From Burkholderiales bacterium (GTDB taxonomy: Bacteria > Pseudomonadota > Gammaproteobacteria > Burkholderiales > Casimicrobiaceae), in assembly GCA_020851255.1 (NCBI GenBank), contig JADZDA010000011.1:1-63541 (forward strand): 63,541 nt of DNA, in the 5' to 3' direction. This document shows positions 10,215 to 19,789 of the stretch, piece by piece. The translations under genes and the position numbers were made by a program. Numbering within the stretch: position 1 is the stretch's first letter; each line of letters begins with the position of its first letter. The notes beneath the pieces are model-generated. The model was not told where the DNA came from. It made no database searches and saw nothing but the letters and a program-made list of their open reading frames with translations.

Positions 10215-10977
10215 GGACGCATCTTCGGAGGGCGGCGCAAGCGTGTCAACGTCGCCTGCCGGCTGGTTCCGAACGCCGCTGGGACACTACCTGCAACAGC
10301 GCGAACTCGCCTACTTCGAGCGTACGGTCGCCGACATCTTCGGGTTCTACGCGCTGCAGATCGGCCTGCCCGAGATGCCCGCGCTGGCCGCCTGCCGCAT
10401 TCCCTCGCGCTGGACCGTCGACTACGATCCGCCCGCGGCGCTCGTCGCCGACGCCCACGCGCTGCCGCTGCCGGAGAACACCGTCGATCTCGTCGTCATG
10501 CCGCACGCGCTCGAGTTCACCGACGATCCGCACCAGATGCTGCGCGAGGCGTGGCGCGTGATGCGCCCGGAAGGCCAGATCATCATCGCGGGTTTCAATC
10601 CGTTCTCGCTCTACGGCGTCAAGCGCTACTTCGGTCGCGAGCAGACTCCGCCGTGGAACGGCAATTTCATCGGTCTGTGGCGGTTGAAGGACTGGCTCAA
10701 GCTGCTGGGCTTCGACGTGATCGGCGGCCGGCTCGACGCCTACGCGCCGCCGTTCGCGCGGGAGAAATGGCTCTCCCGCTGCGGGTTCTTCGAGCAGGCG
10801 GGCGACCGGTGGTGGCCGGTCGCCGGCGGCGTCTACTTCCTGCGGGCGACCAAGCACGTGGCCGGCCTGCGCATGCTCGCGCCCTCCTGGCAACGGCGCG
10901 AGCGGCGCAACAAGGCGCTCTCCCCGGCGGCGCGCGCGAGGGAAAGCCTGACGACGCGCGAGTCCGGCCGGCGATGA
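10213..10977 (+). CDS. class I SAM-dependent methyltransferase
   Basis: [56 protein letters not shown]; start could be an internal GTG. Confidence 0.85.
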   Translation: MDASSEGGASVSTSPAGWFRTPLGHYLQQRELAYFERTVADIFGFYALQIGLPEMPALAACRIPSRWTVDYDPPAALVADAHALPLPENTVDLVVMPHALEFTDDPHQMLREAWRVMRPEGQIIIAGFNPFSLYGVKRYFGREQTPPWNGNFIGLWRLKDWLKLLGFDVIGGRLDAYAPPFAREKWLSRCGFFEQAGDRWWPVAGGVYFLRATKHVAGLRMLAPSWQRRERRNKALSPAARARESLTTRESGRR

Positions 10978-11017
10978 CCCGCTCCGTCCGCGGGGATCCG
11001 CGGCCCCCGCTCCCGGT

Positions 11018-11467
11018 GTGCTCGCGGTGACGACCGCGCACCAGGTCGTCGTCTACACCGACGGCGCGTGCAAGGGCAATCCCGGGCCGGGCGGCTGGGG
11101 CGCGCTGCTCCTGTCCGGCGGTCGCGAGAAGGAGCTCTGGGGCGGCGAGCACGCGACGACCAACAACCGGATGGAACTCACCGCCGTGATCCGCGCGCTC
11201 GAGTCGCTCAAGGGCGCCTGCGAAGTCGAGCTCCACACCGATTCGCAGTACGTAAAGAACGGCATCGAGACCTGGATCCACGGCTGGAAACGCAACGGCT
11301 GGAAGACCGCCGATCGCAAGCCGGTGAAGAACGAGGACCTGTGGCGCACGCTCGACACGCTCGCCGCGGCGCACCGCGTCCGCTGGCACTGGGTCCGCGG
11401 TCACGCGAACGACGTGGGCAATCTGCGCGCCGATGCGCTCGCGAACCGCGGAGTGCCGCCCCGCTGA
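11018..11467 (+). CDS. rnhA: ribonuclease HI
   Basis: [22 protein letters not shown]...[14 protein letters not shown]...[12 protein letters not shown]; start may be GTG at 11027. Confidence 0.95.
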   Translation: MLAVTTAHQVVVYTDGACKGNPGPGGWGALLLSGGREKELWGGEHATTNNRMELTAVIRALESLKGACEVELHTDSQYVKNGIETWIHGWKRNGWKTADRKPVKNEDLWRTLDTLAAAHRVRWHWVRGHANDVGNLRADALANRGVPPR

Positions 11468-11491
11468 ACCGGCGGCGGCGTCTGCCGGCCG

Positions 11492-12280
11492 CTATTTCTT
11501 GACGAACTCGCCGGACTCGCAGTCGACGCGGCGGAACGGGTAGGTGACCTTGTGGTCGCGCTCGGCGCCCTTGTCGCTCACGCGCCCGCCGACCTCGACG
11601 TAGAGCCAGCCCAGCGAAGCCCGGCGATACGTGATGTACGTCGGGAATCCGGTCCCGCCTGTTCGGAACGTGAAGATCTCGTCCCCGCCCTCGCGGCGCG
11701 TCTCGGCGAGCTTGAAGGCGACGACCGGCTTGCCGACCTGCGCGGCGACGTAGTAGACGGCGTCGTCGCGCGGCTCGAGCCTCAGGTACTCGAAGCTCAC
11801 GGTCTGGTCCGGCAGCGCGTTGTGCCCCACGCCGACCATCAGGTTGCCGCGCAACGGGTGCCAGTATTCGCGGAACTCGCGCTGCCGGCGGCCGACGCCG
11901 ACCGACCCTTTCCAGCAGCCGTTCAACCACGCGAGCGGTGCGAGCGGCCCGGTGTACGCCGGCTCCGTCGCAGGCGGCGACTCGCCGGCGCGGGCAACGC
12001 CCCTGGAGGCCGCGTCCGACTTCGGCGTCGCGTCCGGGGCAGTTGTCGACGGCGCGGCTGACGACGAACCCGCCGCAGCGCTGGCGTCGGATTTCGCCGG
12101 AGACGCGGGGACCGGCACGGAGGCGGCCGCAGGGGTCGGCGCCGACTTCTCGACGGCCGCCTTCTCGACGGGCGCCGCCGGCGATTGCGCGCCCGCCTGA
12201 GCAGCCGCGCAGGCGATCACGATCGCCACGGCGAGCGGCCGGGCGGCGTACCGGGTCCTGAACCAGGGAAATCGCGTCAT
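11492..12280 (-). CDS. secreted protein with C-terminal DUF6265-like domain
   Basis: Signal-peptide-like N terminus, Ala/Pro/Ser-rich linker, then LAWLNGCWKGSVG...REYWHPLRGNLMVGVG. Confidence 0.6.
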   Translation of the reverse strand: MTRFPWFRTRYAARPLAVAIVIACAAAQAGAQSPAAPVEKAAVEKSAPTPAAASVPVPASPAKSDASAAAGSSSAAPSTTAPDATPKSDAASRGVARAGESPPATEPAYTGPLAPLAWLNGCWKGSVGVGRRQREFREYWHPLRGNLMVGVGHNALPDQTVSFEYLRLEPRDDAVYYVAAQVGKPVVAFKLAETRREGGDEIFTFRTGGTGFPTYITYRRASLGWLYVEVGGRVSDKGAERDHKVTYPFRRVDCESGEFVKK

Positions 12281-12282
12281 GG

Positions 12283-13299
12283 TCACTGGGGCCGCGCGAG
12301 CGGCAGGTTGAGCAGGAGATTCTGCGGCTTGAGCTTGAGGCGGCGATCGGCGTCGATCGCCATCGCGAGCCACACCGGCCGCCCGGAAACCGACGCCCGC
12401 ATGTCGGACGGGTCGGCGAAATCGAGACGGAACAAGGCCACGAGCCTCCCGAGCCGGTCGGACTCGACGTCGGCGCGATTGTACAGGTCGTTCAGGATGC
12501 CCGACGCCTCGGCGTCGAGCCCCGCGTGCCAGACCCAGTGCTCGTCGTCGATCGCGCGCTGCGGCGCGACCCGCACCTCGACGTGCAGGAAGTGCCGGAC
12601 CCAGCGTTCGATCACTCGACACAGCCCGTCGAGCGCCGGCTGGCCCCGGTTCAGGCTGACGGCGAGATCGTGCCGCTCGTCCCGGGACCAGTAGACCTCG
12701 GCGTTGTCCCGCGAGAGCACGTCGACATCCATCGTCCGCATTGGGACCCGGTTCTTCGCGAGCAGTTCCCCGACGTGTCCGAAGCCGCCGGTCGTCGCAT
12801 GTCTGTCGACGGTCTGGTCGTCGGCCGACATCAGCGTGCCGTCGTCGAGGATCGCCACGCGCTGCGCCCGGAACAGCATCTCGGCGGCGCGCGCGTGGAT
12901 CGGATCCGGGCGATCGCCGAGGATATGCCGGAGCAGGACGCGGGTGAGTTCGTGGACGAACATCGGCGGAACGTCGACGCCCTCGCCCTGGAAGAGCCGG
13001 ACGTACGCGGCCTCGAGCGAAGGCGCGTCGATGAGCCGCTGCCGGAACGCGAGCCATATCCGGTAGTTCTCGCGCGCGTCGTCGTCGCGGATCGCGGCGA
13101 TCGCCGTCGGGGAGATCGCCTCCCGCGGGCTCGCGACCAGCGCGTCGTGGATGGCGAGCTCCGCATCGCAGGAACCGTCGATCGGCGCGAGCTCCGGTCG
13201 CGCGAGGTAGCCGCGCAGGAAGTCGTCGGTCACGGTCAGACGGCCGTCCGCACCGACGACCAGCCGTCGATAGCCGCAGGAAGCCCACCAGTCGGTCAT
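12283..13299 (-). CDS. DUF6352 family protein
   Basis: MTDWWASCGYRRLVVGADGRLTVTDDFLRGYLARPELAP... Confidence 0.65.
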   Translation of the reverse strand: MTDWWASCGYRRLVVGADGRLTVTDDFLRGYLARPELAPIDGSCDAELAIHDALVASPREAISPTAIAAIRDDDARENYRIWLAFRQRLIDAPSLEAAYVRLFQGEGVDVPPMFVHELTRVLLRHILGDRPDPIHARAAEMLFRAQRVAILDDGTLMSADDQTVDRHATTGGFGHVGELLAKNRVPMRTMDVDVLSRDNAEVYWSRDERHDLAVSLNRGQPALDGLCRVIERWVRHFLHVEVRVAPQRAIDDEHWVWHAGLDAEASGILNDLYNRADVESDRLGRLVALFRLDFADPSDMRASVSGRPVWLAMAIDADRRLKLKPQNLLLNLPLARPQ

Positions 13300-13384
13300 C
13301 GTCGCCGCCGGGACGCCGTGCCGCGCGCTCGGGAGCCTCGTGCGCGCTCCGGGGGGATCACCACCGCGCGCGCCGGGCCGCCCC

Positions 13385-13427
13385 AAGCGCGCGGAGCCCC
13401 CTGGGGGGAGGCGCGCAACGCGCGCTT
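13385..13427. repeat. intergenic REP-like palindrome (AAGCGCGC ... GCGCGCTT with CCCCCTGGGGGG core)
   Basis: 8-bp outer arms around an internal palindrome, in a noncoding gap. Confidence 0.6.
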
Positions 13428-13439
13428 CGGTGGGGTCAC

Positions 13440-14003
13440 CTACCCCCCCAGCATCGCCTTCTTGAGATCGGACTGGACCGGCTTGTCACCCAGCCAGATC
13501 CGGGTCATCGCCGCGTTGAACGCGTCGCCGGCGATCGTCGCCTTCGCCTGGCCGTTGAACGCGATCTGCGTCGCGCCGCCGGCGTAATCGAGCGTCACGA
13601 CGTCCTTCTCCTTGACCTCCTTGAACGCCCTCATCGTCGCGACCATCTGGTCGACTTGCGCCTTGACCGCGGCGAGCTCGGCCTCGGAGTTGTTGTCCTT
13701 GAGGCCATCGACGAGCGCGTCGACGAGCTGGTCGGCCGAGAGCGTCCGCAGCAGGTTGAGCTGGATGCGGCGCGGTCCCTTGGCCAGCACGGCGGACAGC
13801 GTACCGGCCTTCGCCGGAAGATAGAGGCTGCCGACGTAGACCTTGAAGATCGCGCGCGTGCGGATCCCCGCGCCGTTCAGCACGACCTCCTGCCCACCGA
13901 CGCTGGCCCGGTCGTCGAGATTGACCCCGCCGACCTCGGCGGCGGGCGCCGCCTGGCCGTACGCCAGCACCGCCGCGAACAGTATTCCCCGGATTGCGTG
14001 CAT
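13440..14003 (-). CDS. chalcone isomerase-like secreted protein
   Basis: MHAIRGILFAAVLAYGQAAPAAEVGGVNLDDRASVGGQEVVLNGAGIRTRAIFKVYVGSLYLPAKA. Confidence 0.85.
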   Translation of the reverse strand: MHAIRGILFAAVLAYGQAAPAAEVGGVNLDDRASVGGQEVVLNGAGIRTRAIFKVYVGSLYLPAKAGTLSAVLAKGPRRIQLNLLRTLSADQLVDALVDGLKDNNSEAELAAVKAQVDQMVATMRAFKEVKEKDVVTLDYAGGATQIAFNGQAKATIAGDAFNAAMTRIWLGDKPVQSDLKKAMLGG

Positions 14004-14075
14004 CGCTTCCTCCTCGCTCCGTTGACCTCCGTGACCCCGTGCGGTCCGGCGCCTGCGCCGTCCTGGCCCCGCCGG

Positions 14076-15272
14076 TCACACGCGCTCGAAAACGCCCGCC
14101 GCCCCCATGCCGGTGCCGACGCACATCGTCACCATGCCCCAGCGCCCGCCGCGGCGCTTCAGACCCTCGACGATCGTCGCGGTCCGGATCGCGCCGGTCG
14201 CGCCCAGCGGGTGGCCCAGTGCGATCGCGCCGCCCAGCGGATTGACCCGCGCCGGATCCATGCCGAGGTCCCGGATCACCGCGAGGCTCTGCGCGGCGAA
14301 CGCCTCGTTCAACTCGATCCAGTCGATGTCGGCGAGCGCGAGCCCCGTCGTCCTGAGGACCTTGGGAATCGCGGCGAGCGGTCCCACGCCCATGATCTCG
14401 GGTGCGACGCCGCCGACCGCGTAGCCGGCGAAGCGCGCGAGCGGCGTCAATCCGTGCGCGCGGATCGCGGCCTGCGACGCGACGATCACGGCCGCGGCGC
14501 CGTCGGACATCTGCGAGCTGTTTCCGGCGGTCACCGATCCCTTCGCCGCGAACACCGGCCTGAGCTTCGCGAGACCCTCGGCGGAGGTATCGGCGCGCGG
14601 TCCCTCGTCCTTCGCGACGTTGGTCTCGCGCTCGCTCACGCGCCCGGTCGCCAGGTCGGGGCGCCGCTCCCGCACGGCGATCGGCGCGATCTCCGCGTCG
14701 AACTCGCCGGCCGCCTGCGCGGCCAGCGCCCGGCGGTGCGACTCCAGCGCGAACGCGTCCTGATCGTCGCGCGACACCTTCCAGCGCGCGGCGACCTGTT
14801 CGGCGGTGAGGCCCATGCCGTAGGCGATGCCGAGGTTCTCGTCGCGCGCGAACACCTCCGCATTGAGCGAGAGGCGGCCCAGCATCGGGATCATGCTCAT
14901 GCTCTCGGTGCCGGCTGCGATCAGCACGTCGGCCTCGCCGGTGCGGATACGGTCGGCCGCGATCGACACCGCATTGAGGCCCGACGAGCAGAAGCGGTTC
15001 ACCGTCATGCCGGCGACCGTGTCGGGCAACCCGGCGAGCAGCACGCCGATCCGGGCGACGTTCATCCCCTGCTCGTATTCCGGCATCGCGCAGCCGGCGA
15101 TCACGTCGTCGACGGCGGCCGGGTCGAGCGTGGGCGCGCGCGCGAGCACGCTCGAGAGCGCGTGCGCGAGCAGCGTATCGGGTCGCGCCGCGCGGAAGGC
15201 GCCGCGCGGGGCCTTGCCGACCGGCGTGCGCGCGACCGCGACGATGTAGGCGTCGTTCAGTGTGCGTGACAT
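14076..15272 (-). CDS. acetyl-CoA C-acyltransferase (thiolase)
   Basis: VNRFCSSGLNAVSIAADRIRTGEADV; GHPLGATGAIRTATI; CVGTGMGAAGVFERV. Confidence 0.93.
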   Translation of the reverse strand: MSRTLNDAYIVAVARTPVGKAPRGAFRAARPDTLLAHALSSVLARAPTLDPAAVDDVIAGCAMPEYEQGMNVARIGVLLAGLPDTVAGMTVNRFCSSGLNAVSIAADRIRTGEADVLIAAGTESMSMIPMLGRLSLNAEVFARDENLGIAYGMGLTAEQVAARWKVSRDDQDAFALESHRRALAAQAAGEFDAEIAPIAVRERRPDLATGRVSERETNVAKDEGPRADTSAEGLAKLRPVFAAKGSVTAGNSSQMSDGAAAVIVASQAAIRAHGLTPLARFAGYAVGGVAPEIMGVGPLAAIPKVLRTTGLALADIDWIELNEAFAAQSLAVIRDLGMDPARVNPLGGAIALGHPLGATGAIRTATIVEGLKRRGGRWGMVTMCVGTGMGAAGVFERV

Positions 15273-15282
15273 GGAATCCAGA

Positions 15283-17682
15283 CTAGTTCCGCAGCGGCTT
15301 GCCGGTAGCGAGCGTGTGCGCGATGCGCGCCTGCGTCCGCGCGTCGCGGACGAGCGCCATGAACTCGGCGCGCTCCAGATCGATCAGCCAGCGCTCGTCG
15401 ACCAGCGATCCCGCGTCGACGTCGCCGCCGCAGATCACGCGAGCGATCCTGAGCGCGACCTCGAAATCGTAGCCGGTGACGAAGCCGCCGTCGCGCAGAT
15501 TGACGAGCATCATCTCGAGCGTGGCGATGCCGGTGCGTCCGGCGACCGGGACCGCGGTCGGCACGAGCGGCGGGCGGTACCCCGCGTCGGCCAGCGCGCG
15601 CGCCTGGCCGATCGCGACGTGCAGGATCTCGTGCGGATGGGCGACGACGACGTCGGCGGGCCGCAGGAACCCCAATGCCCTGGCCTCGAACGCGCTCTTC
15701 GCCACCGTCGCGGTCGCGATCGTCTGGAAATACGCGCGGACGAACGGAAACTGGTCGGCCTGCCCGCCGGTCGGCCCCTGCTTCACCGCGTCGGCGGCGC
15801 GCAGCGCCATTTCCTTGGTACCGCCGCCGCCAGGCAGGAGCCCGACACCCGCCTCGACGAGTCCGATGTAGGACTCGAGCGCCGCGACCGTGCGATCGCA
15901 GTGCAGGATGAACTCGCACGAGCCGCCGAGCGCCATGCCACGGACCGCGGCGACCGTCGGCACGAGCGCGTAGCGCAACGAGAGCGAGGTCCGCTGGAAT
16001 CGCGCGACGACGCGTTCGACCTCGTCGTAGCGTCCCGCCTGCACGGCCGGCGCCAGCGACGCGAGATTGGCGCCGAACGAGAACGGCTCCCGGGTCTGCC
16101 AGATCACCAGACCCGCCATCGCTCGCTCGGCGTGCTCGACCGCGCGCTCGACTCCGTCGAGGACCTCGTCGGAGATCGTGTGCTGCTTGGTCTTGAAGGT
16201 AACGACCGCGACTTCGTCTTCGAGGTGCCAGGCGCGGACCGCGTCGGTCTCGAAGATCGTGGTCCCGCGGTCGAAGCGCTCGACCGCGATCGCGTCGGGG
16301 AAGCGCTGGCGGCGGTACACCGGCAGTGTCGAGCGCGGAACGAGCCGATCGGCGGCGGCCGAATACGAGCCCGCGGCGGCGTGGACGCCGCGCGCCTGCA
16401 CGACCGCCGCGCCGCCGACCCACGCGGGCAGCGGCGCGCGGGCGAGCGCGCGGCCGGCGGCGATGTCCTCGGCGATCCAGCCGGCCACGTCGCCCCAGCC
16501 GGCCGCCTGCCAGGTCTCGAACGGGCCGATCGCCCAGCCGAAGCCCCACCGCATCGCGAGGTCGAGATCGCGGGCGGTGTCGGCGATGGCGCCGAGCTGG
16601 AACGCCGCGTAGTGGAAGACGTCGCGGAAGTTCGACCACAGGAAGTCGGCCTGCGGATGGCCGCTGGCCCTGAGCCCGCGGAGCTTTTCCGCCGGCGAGG
16701 GGAGCGCCAGGATCGCGGCGACGGCCGGATCGACCTCGGCCGCGCTCGTCCGGTATTCGCCGGTCGCGGGATCGAGGACCTGGATGTCCCGGCCGGCCTT
16801 CCGGTAGAACCCCGTCTTCGCCTTGGCGCCCAGCGCGCCCTTCGCCACCAGGGCGGCCAGCACCGGCGGGACGTCGAAATGCGCGTGCCACGGATCGTCG
16901 GGCAGCGTGTCGCGCATCGTGCCGATCACGTGCGCGGTGGTGTCGAGCCCGACGACGTCGATGGTGCGGAACGTCGCGCTCTTCGGCCGGCCGATCGCCG
17001 GCCCGGTGAGGGCGTCGACAACCTCGTAGGAAAGGCCGAGTCGCGCCGTGTGGTGGAGCGCGGCGATCACCGAGAAGACGCCGATCCGGTTGGCGACGAA
17101 GTTCGGCGTGTCCTTCGCGCGGATCACGCCCTTGCCCAGCGTCGTCGTCAGGAAGGTCTCGAGCGCGTCGAGCAGGTCGGCCGGCGTATCCGGCCCCGCC
17201 ACCAGCTCGACCAGGTGCATGTAGCGCGGCGGATTGAAGAAATGGACGCCGCAGAAGCGCGCCCGGTGCGCGGCCGGTACCGACTGCGCGAGCGCGGCGA
17301 TCGACAGCCCCGACGTGTTCGTCGCGAGTACCGCGCCGTCCTTGAGGTGCGGCCCGATCTTCGCGTAGAGGTCGCGCTTCCAGTCGAGGCGCTCGGCGAT
17401 CGCCTCGACGACGAGGTCGCAATCGCCCAGCAGCGCGAGATCCTCGCCGTAGTGCGCCGGAACGATGGCCCCGCCGAGGTCCTTCGCCGCGAGCGGCGCG
17501 GGCTCCAGCTTCGCGAGTCCCTCGATCGCGCGGCGGGCGACACCGCGCGGATCGCCTTCCCTGGCCGTCAGATCGAACAGGACGGTCGGGACGCCGGCAT
17601 TGACCAGGTGGGCGGCGATCTGCGCGCCCATGACACCGGCGCCCAGGACGGCGGCTCGGCGGACGGGGAAGGGAGGGACCAC
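15283..17682 (-). CDS. 3-hydroxyacyl-CoA dehydrogenase / enoyl-CoA hydratase
   Basis: RRAAVLGAGVMGAQIAAHLVNAG NAD-binding N terminus; C-terminal crotonase segment. Confidence 0.92.
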   Translation of the reverse strand: MVPPFPVRRAAVLGAGVMGAQIAAHLVNAGVPTVLFDLTAREGDPRGVARRAIEGLAKLEPAPLAAKDLGGAIVPAHYGEDLALLGDCDLVVEAIAERLDWKRDLYAKIGPHLKDGAVLATNTSGLSIAALAQSVPAAHRARFCGVHFFNPPRYMHLVELVAGPDTPADLLDALETFLTTTLGKGVIRAKDTPNFVANRIGVFSVIAALHHTARLGLSYEVVDALTGPAIGRPKSATFRTIDVVGLDTTAHVIGTMRDTLPDDPWHAHFDVPPVLAALVAKGALGAKAKTGFYRKAGRDIQVLDPATGEYRTSAAEVDPAVAAILALPSPAEKLRGLRASGHPQADFLWSNFRDVFHYAAFQLGAIADTARDLDLAMRWGFGWAIGPFETWQAAGWGDVAGWIAEDIAAGRALARAPLPAWVGGAAVVQARGVHAAAGSYSAAADRLVPRSTLPVYRRQRFPDAIAVERFDRGTTIFETDAVRAWHLEDEVAVVTFKTKQHTISDEVLDGVERAVEHAERAMAGLVIWQTREPFSFGANLASLAPAVQAGRYDEVERVVARFQRTSLSLRYALVPTVAAVRGMALGGSCEFILHCDRTVAALESYIGLVEAGVGLLPGGGGTKEMALRAADAVKQGPTGGQADQFPFVRAYFQTIATATVAKSAFEARALGFLRPADVVVAHPHEILHVAIGQARALADAGYRPPLVPTAVPVAGRTGIATLEMMLVNLRDGGFVTGYDFEVALRIARVICGGDVDAGSLVDERWLIDLERAEFMALVRDARTQARIAHTLATGKPLRN

Positions 17683-17797
17683 GATCGGATGTTCCGCGAA
17701 TGCCGGGCCGCCGGGAGCGGCGCGACCGCGCCGGCGGGTCGGCGCGAAGGAAGGGATCGCCGCGGGCCGGGCGCGCGCCCGACCCGCGGTCCTTCGG

Positions 17798-19207
17798 TCA
17801 GAACGTGTACGTGCCCTGCACCGAGAAGATCGTCACGTGCGCGTCGTAGGTGCCCTTGATGAGCGCGTTCGACGTGGTGCTGCCCGCGTTCTGCTCGATC
17901 GGCGCGTCCTTCGCGGAGATGAACGTGAAACCGGCGTCGAACTTGAGCTTCGGCGAGTACTTGAACTGCGCGCCGGCGCTGAACCACCAGCGATCCTCGT
18001 CCGGCAGCCGCGGCGTCCGGTCGGCCTTGTTCACCGGCGTCTGGTCGAACGCGATGCCGCCGCGGAACATCCACTTGTCGTTGTAGCGGTAGTTCGCGCC
18101 GACCGCCACGCGCCAGGCATCGTCGAAGTTCTCCGGCGTGGTCGACAGGGTCGTGCCGTTCGTACGGTCGAACTTGAGTTCGCTGATCGACGACCAGCCG
18201 GTCCACTGCACGTCGGCCATGACGTCCCAGCGGTCGTTCAGCCGGTGGAAGATCGAGACGTTCGCGATCGCCGGCAGCTTGATGTCGGACGTGACGCCGC
18301 TGTTGTAGAGCGCCTGCGCATTGATGCCGGCGGTCAGCAGGCCGACGACCGGCGCGAGCGCCGCCGGAACCGTCGGTGTCGGATTGTCGAAGTTCGCGTT
18401 GCCCTCGACCTTGTACTTGATCTCGGAGCGGTAGGACGCGCCGATCCGGGTCGACGGTGTCACGTCGGCGAGGACGCCGATGTTCCAGCCCCAGGCGCTG
18501 TCGTCGCCTTCGATCTTGGCGCTCGTATCGAGGCCGGATGTCGCCGCGATGATCGACGGCACCGACGCCGCGGGAATCTGACCGGCGGCGGCCGCGCCCT
18601 GCGCGGCCTGGGCGATCGCGCCCGAATAATTGACCTTGCTGGTCAACTCGGCGTCGATCCGCTGCCAGTTGACGCCGAACCCCAGCGAGATCATGTCGTT
18701 CACCTTGAACGAGATCGCCGGATTGACGTTGATCGTCTTGATCGCGGACTTCACCCCCTGGTAGCGGCCGATCCAGTCGCCGTCGTACTCGGTCACGAGA
18801 CCGAACGGCGCGTTGATGCCCAGGCCGAACGTCCACTGCCGGTTGATCGGCACGACGACGTAGGTGTTCGGAATGAAATTGAGCCCCCCGGCGTCGCCGC
18901 CGGTGCCTCCGAGCGGCTGGTTGAACGCCGCCTGCGAACCCTCGTCGCGGAACTTGATCGACGGCGTCACGAGGTGCAGCGCGGCGGCGGCTTCCATCGA
19001 CGGACGCTTGGACAGCGCTGCGGCGTTGGACCACATGCCGGACGCGTCCTCGGCAGCGGCGGCACCGCCGGCGAACGCATTGCCCAGCCCGCTGCCGCTG
19101 TTCTCCTGCAGCGCGAAGGCAGCGCCGGTGGCCTGGCCGGCCGCGAGCGCGCTGGCGGCGGCGAGCGCCGCGGCGATCCGGCGGGGCCGGAAGATCGTGG
19201 GGGTCAT
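17798..19207 (-). CDS. FadL/OmpP1 family long-chain fatty acid outer membrane transporter
   Basis: Signal peptide then AAFALQENSGSGLGNAFAGGAAAAEDASGMWSNAAALSKR. Confidence 0.92.
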   Translation of the reverse strand: MTPTIFRPRRIAAALAAASALAAGQATGAAFALQENSGSGLGNAFAGGAAAAEDASGMWSNAAALSKRPSMEAAAALHLVTPSIKFRDEGSQAAFNQPLGGTGGDAGGLNFIPNTYVVVPINRQWTFGLGINAPFGLVTEYDGDWIGRYQGVKSAIKTINVNPAISFKVNDMISLGFGVNWQRIDAELTSKVNYSGAIAQAAQGAAAAGQIPAASVPSIIAATSGLDTSAKIEGDDSAWGWNIGVLADVTPSTRIGASYRSEIKYKVEGNANFDNPTPTVPAALAPVVGLLTAGINAQALYNSGVTSDIKLPAIANVSIFHRLNDRWDVMADVQWTGWSSISELKFDRTNGTTLSTTPENFDDAWRVAVGANYRYNDKWMFRGGIAFDQTPVNKADRTPRLPDEDRWWFSAGAQFKYSPKLKFDAGFTFISAKDAPIEQNAGSTTSNALIKGTYDAHVTIFSVQGTYTF

Positions 19208-19372
19208 GATCGGGTCTCTCCTGAGGTTCGTCGGGACCTGGGGTCGCGCGACGGATTCTTGTGGAACGCTGACGTCACCGAGGTCCGGAGCCGCGCTGCC
19301 TCGACGCGACACCGGGTTTTCTTGGATTTTCGACTATACACGCTGTCGATCCGGGCGGCATGGTGCGCCGCG

Positions 19373-19753
19373 TCATTCCGGCGGAACCGGGCGCGGACGC
19401 CCGTCCGGCCCGATCGCGACATAGGTGAGATTCGCCTCGGTGACCTTGGCGGTCCTGAGGTCGCGGGGATCGCGTTGCGAATACACCTCGACGCCTATCG
19501 TGATCGACGTCCGGCCGATCCGCTGGATCTCGCCGTAGAACGACACGACGTCGCCGACCGAGACCGGCTCCTTGAACGTGAACGAATTGACCGCGACGGT
19601 CGCGACGCGGCCACGCGCGCGCCGCGCGGCGAGCACGCCGCCGGCGAGGTCGACCTGCGACATGATCCAGCCGCCGAAGATGTCGCCGTGCATGTTCGTG
19701 TCCGCGGGCAGCGGCATCACACGCAGCACCGGTTCTCCCTTGGGCAGCGACAC
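19373..19753 (-). CDS. acyl-CoA thioesterase (YciA-like hotdog fold)
   Basis: RVMPLPADTNMHGDIFGGWIMSQVDLAGGVLA. Confidence 0.9.
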   Translation of the reverse strand: MSLPKGEPVLRVMPLPADTNMHGDIFGGWIMSQVDLAGGVLAARRARGRVATVAVNSFTFKEPVSVGDVVSFYGEIQRIGRTSITIGVEVYSQRDPRDLRTAKVTEANLTYVAIGPDGRPRPVPPE

Positions 19754-19789
19754 GTCGCGTTTCCGGAGCCGCCGTGGACCCGGGCCGGG

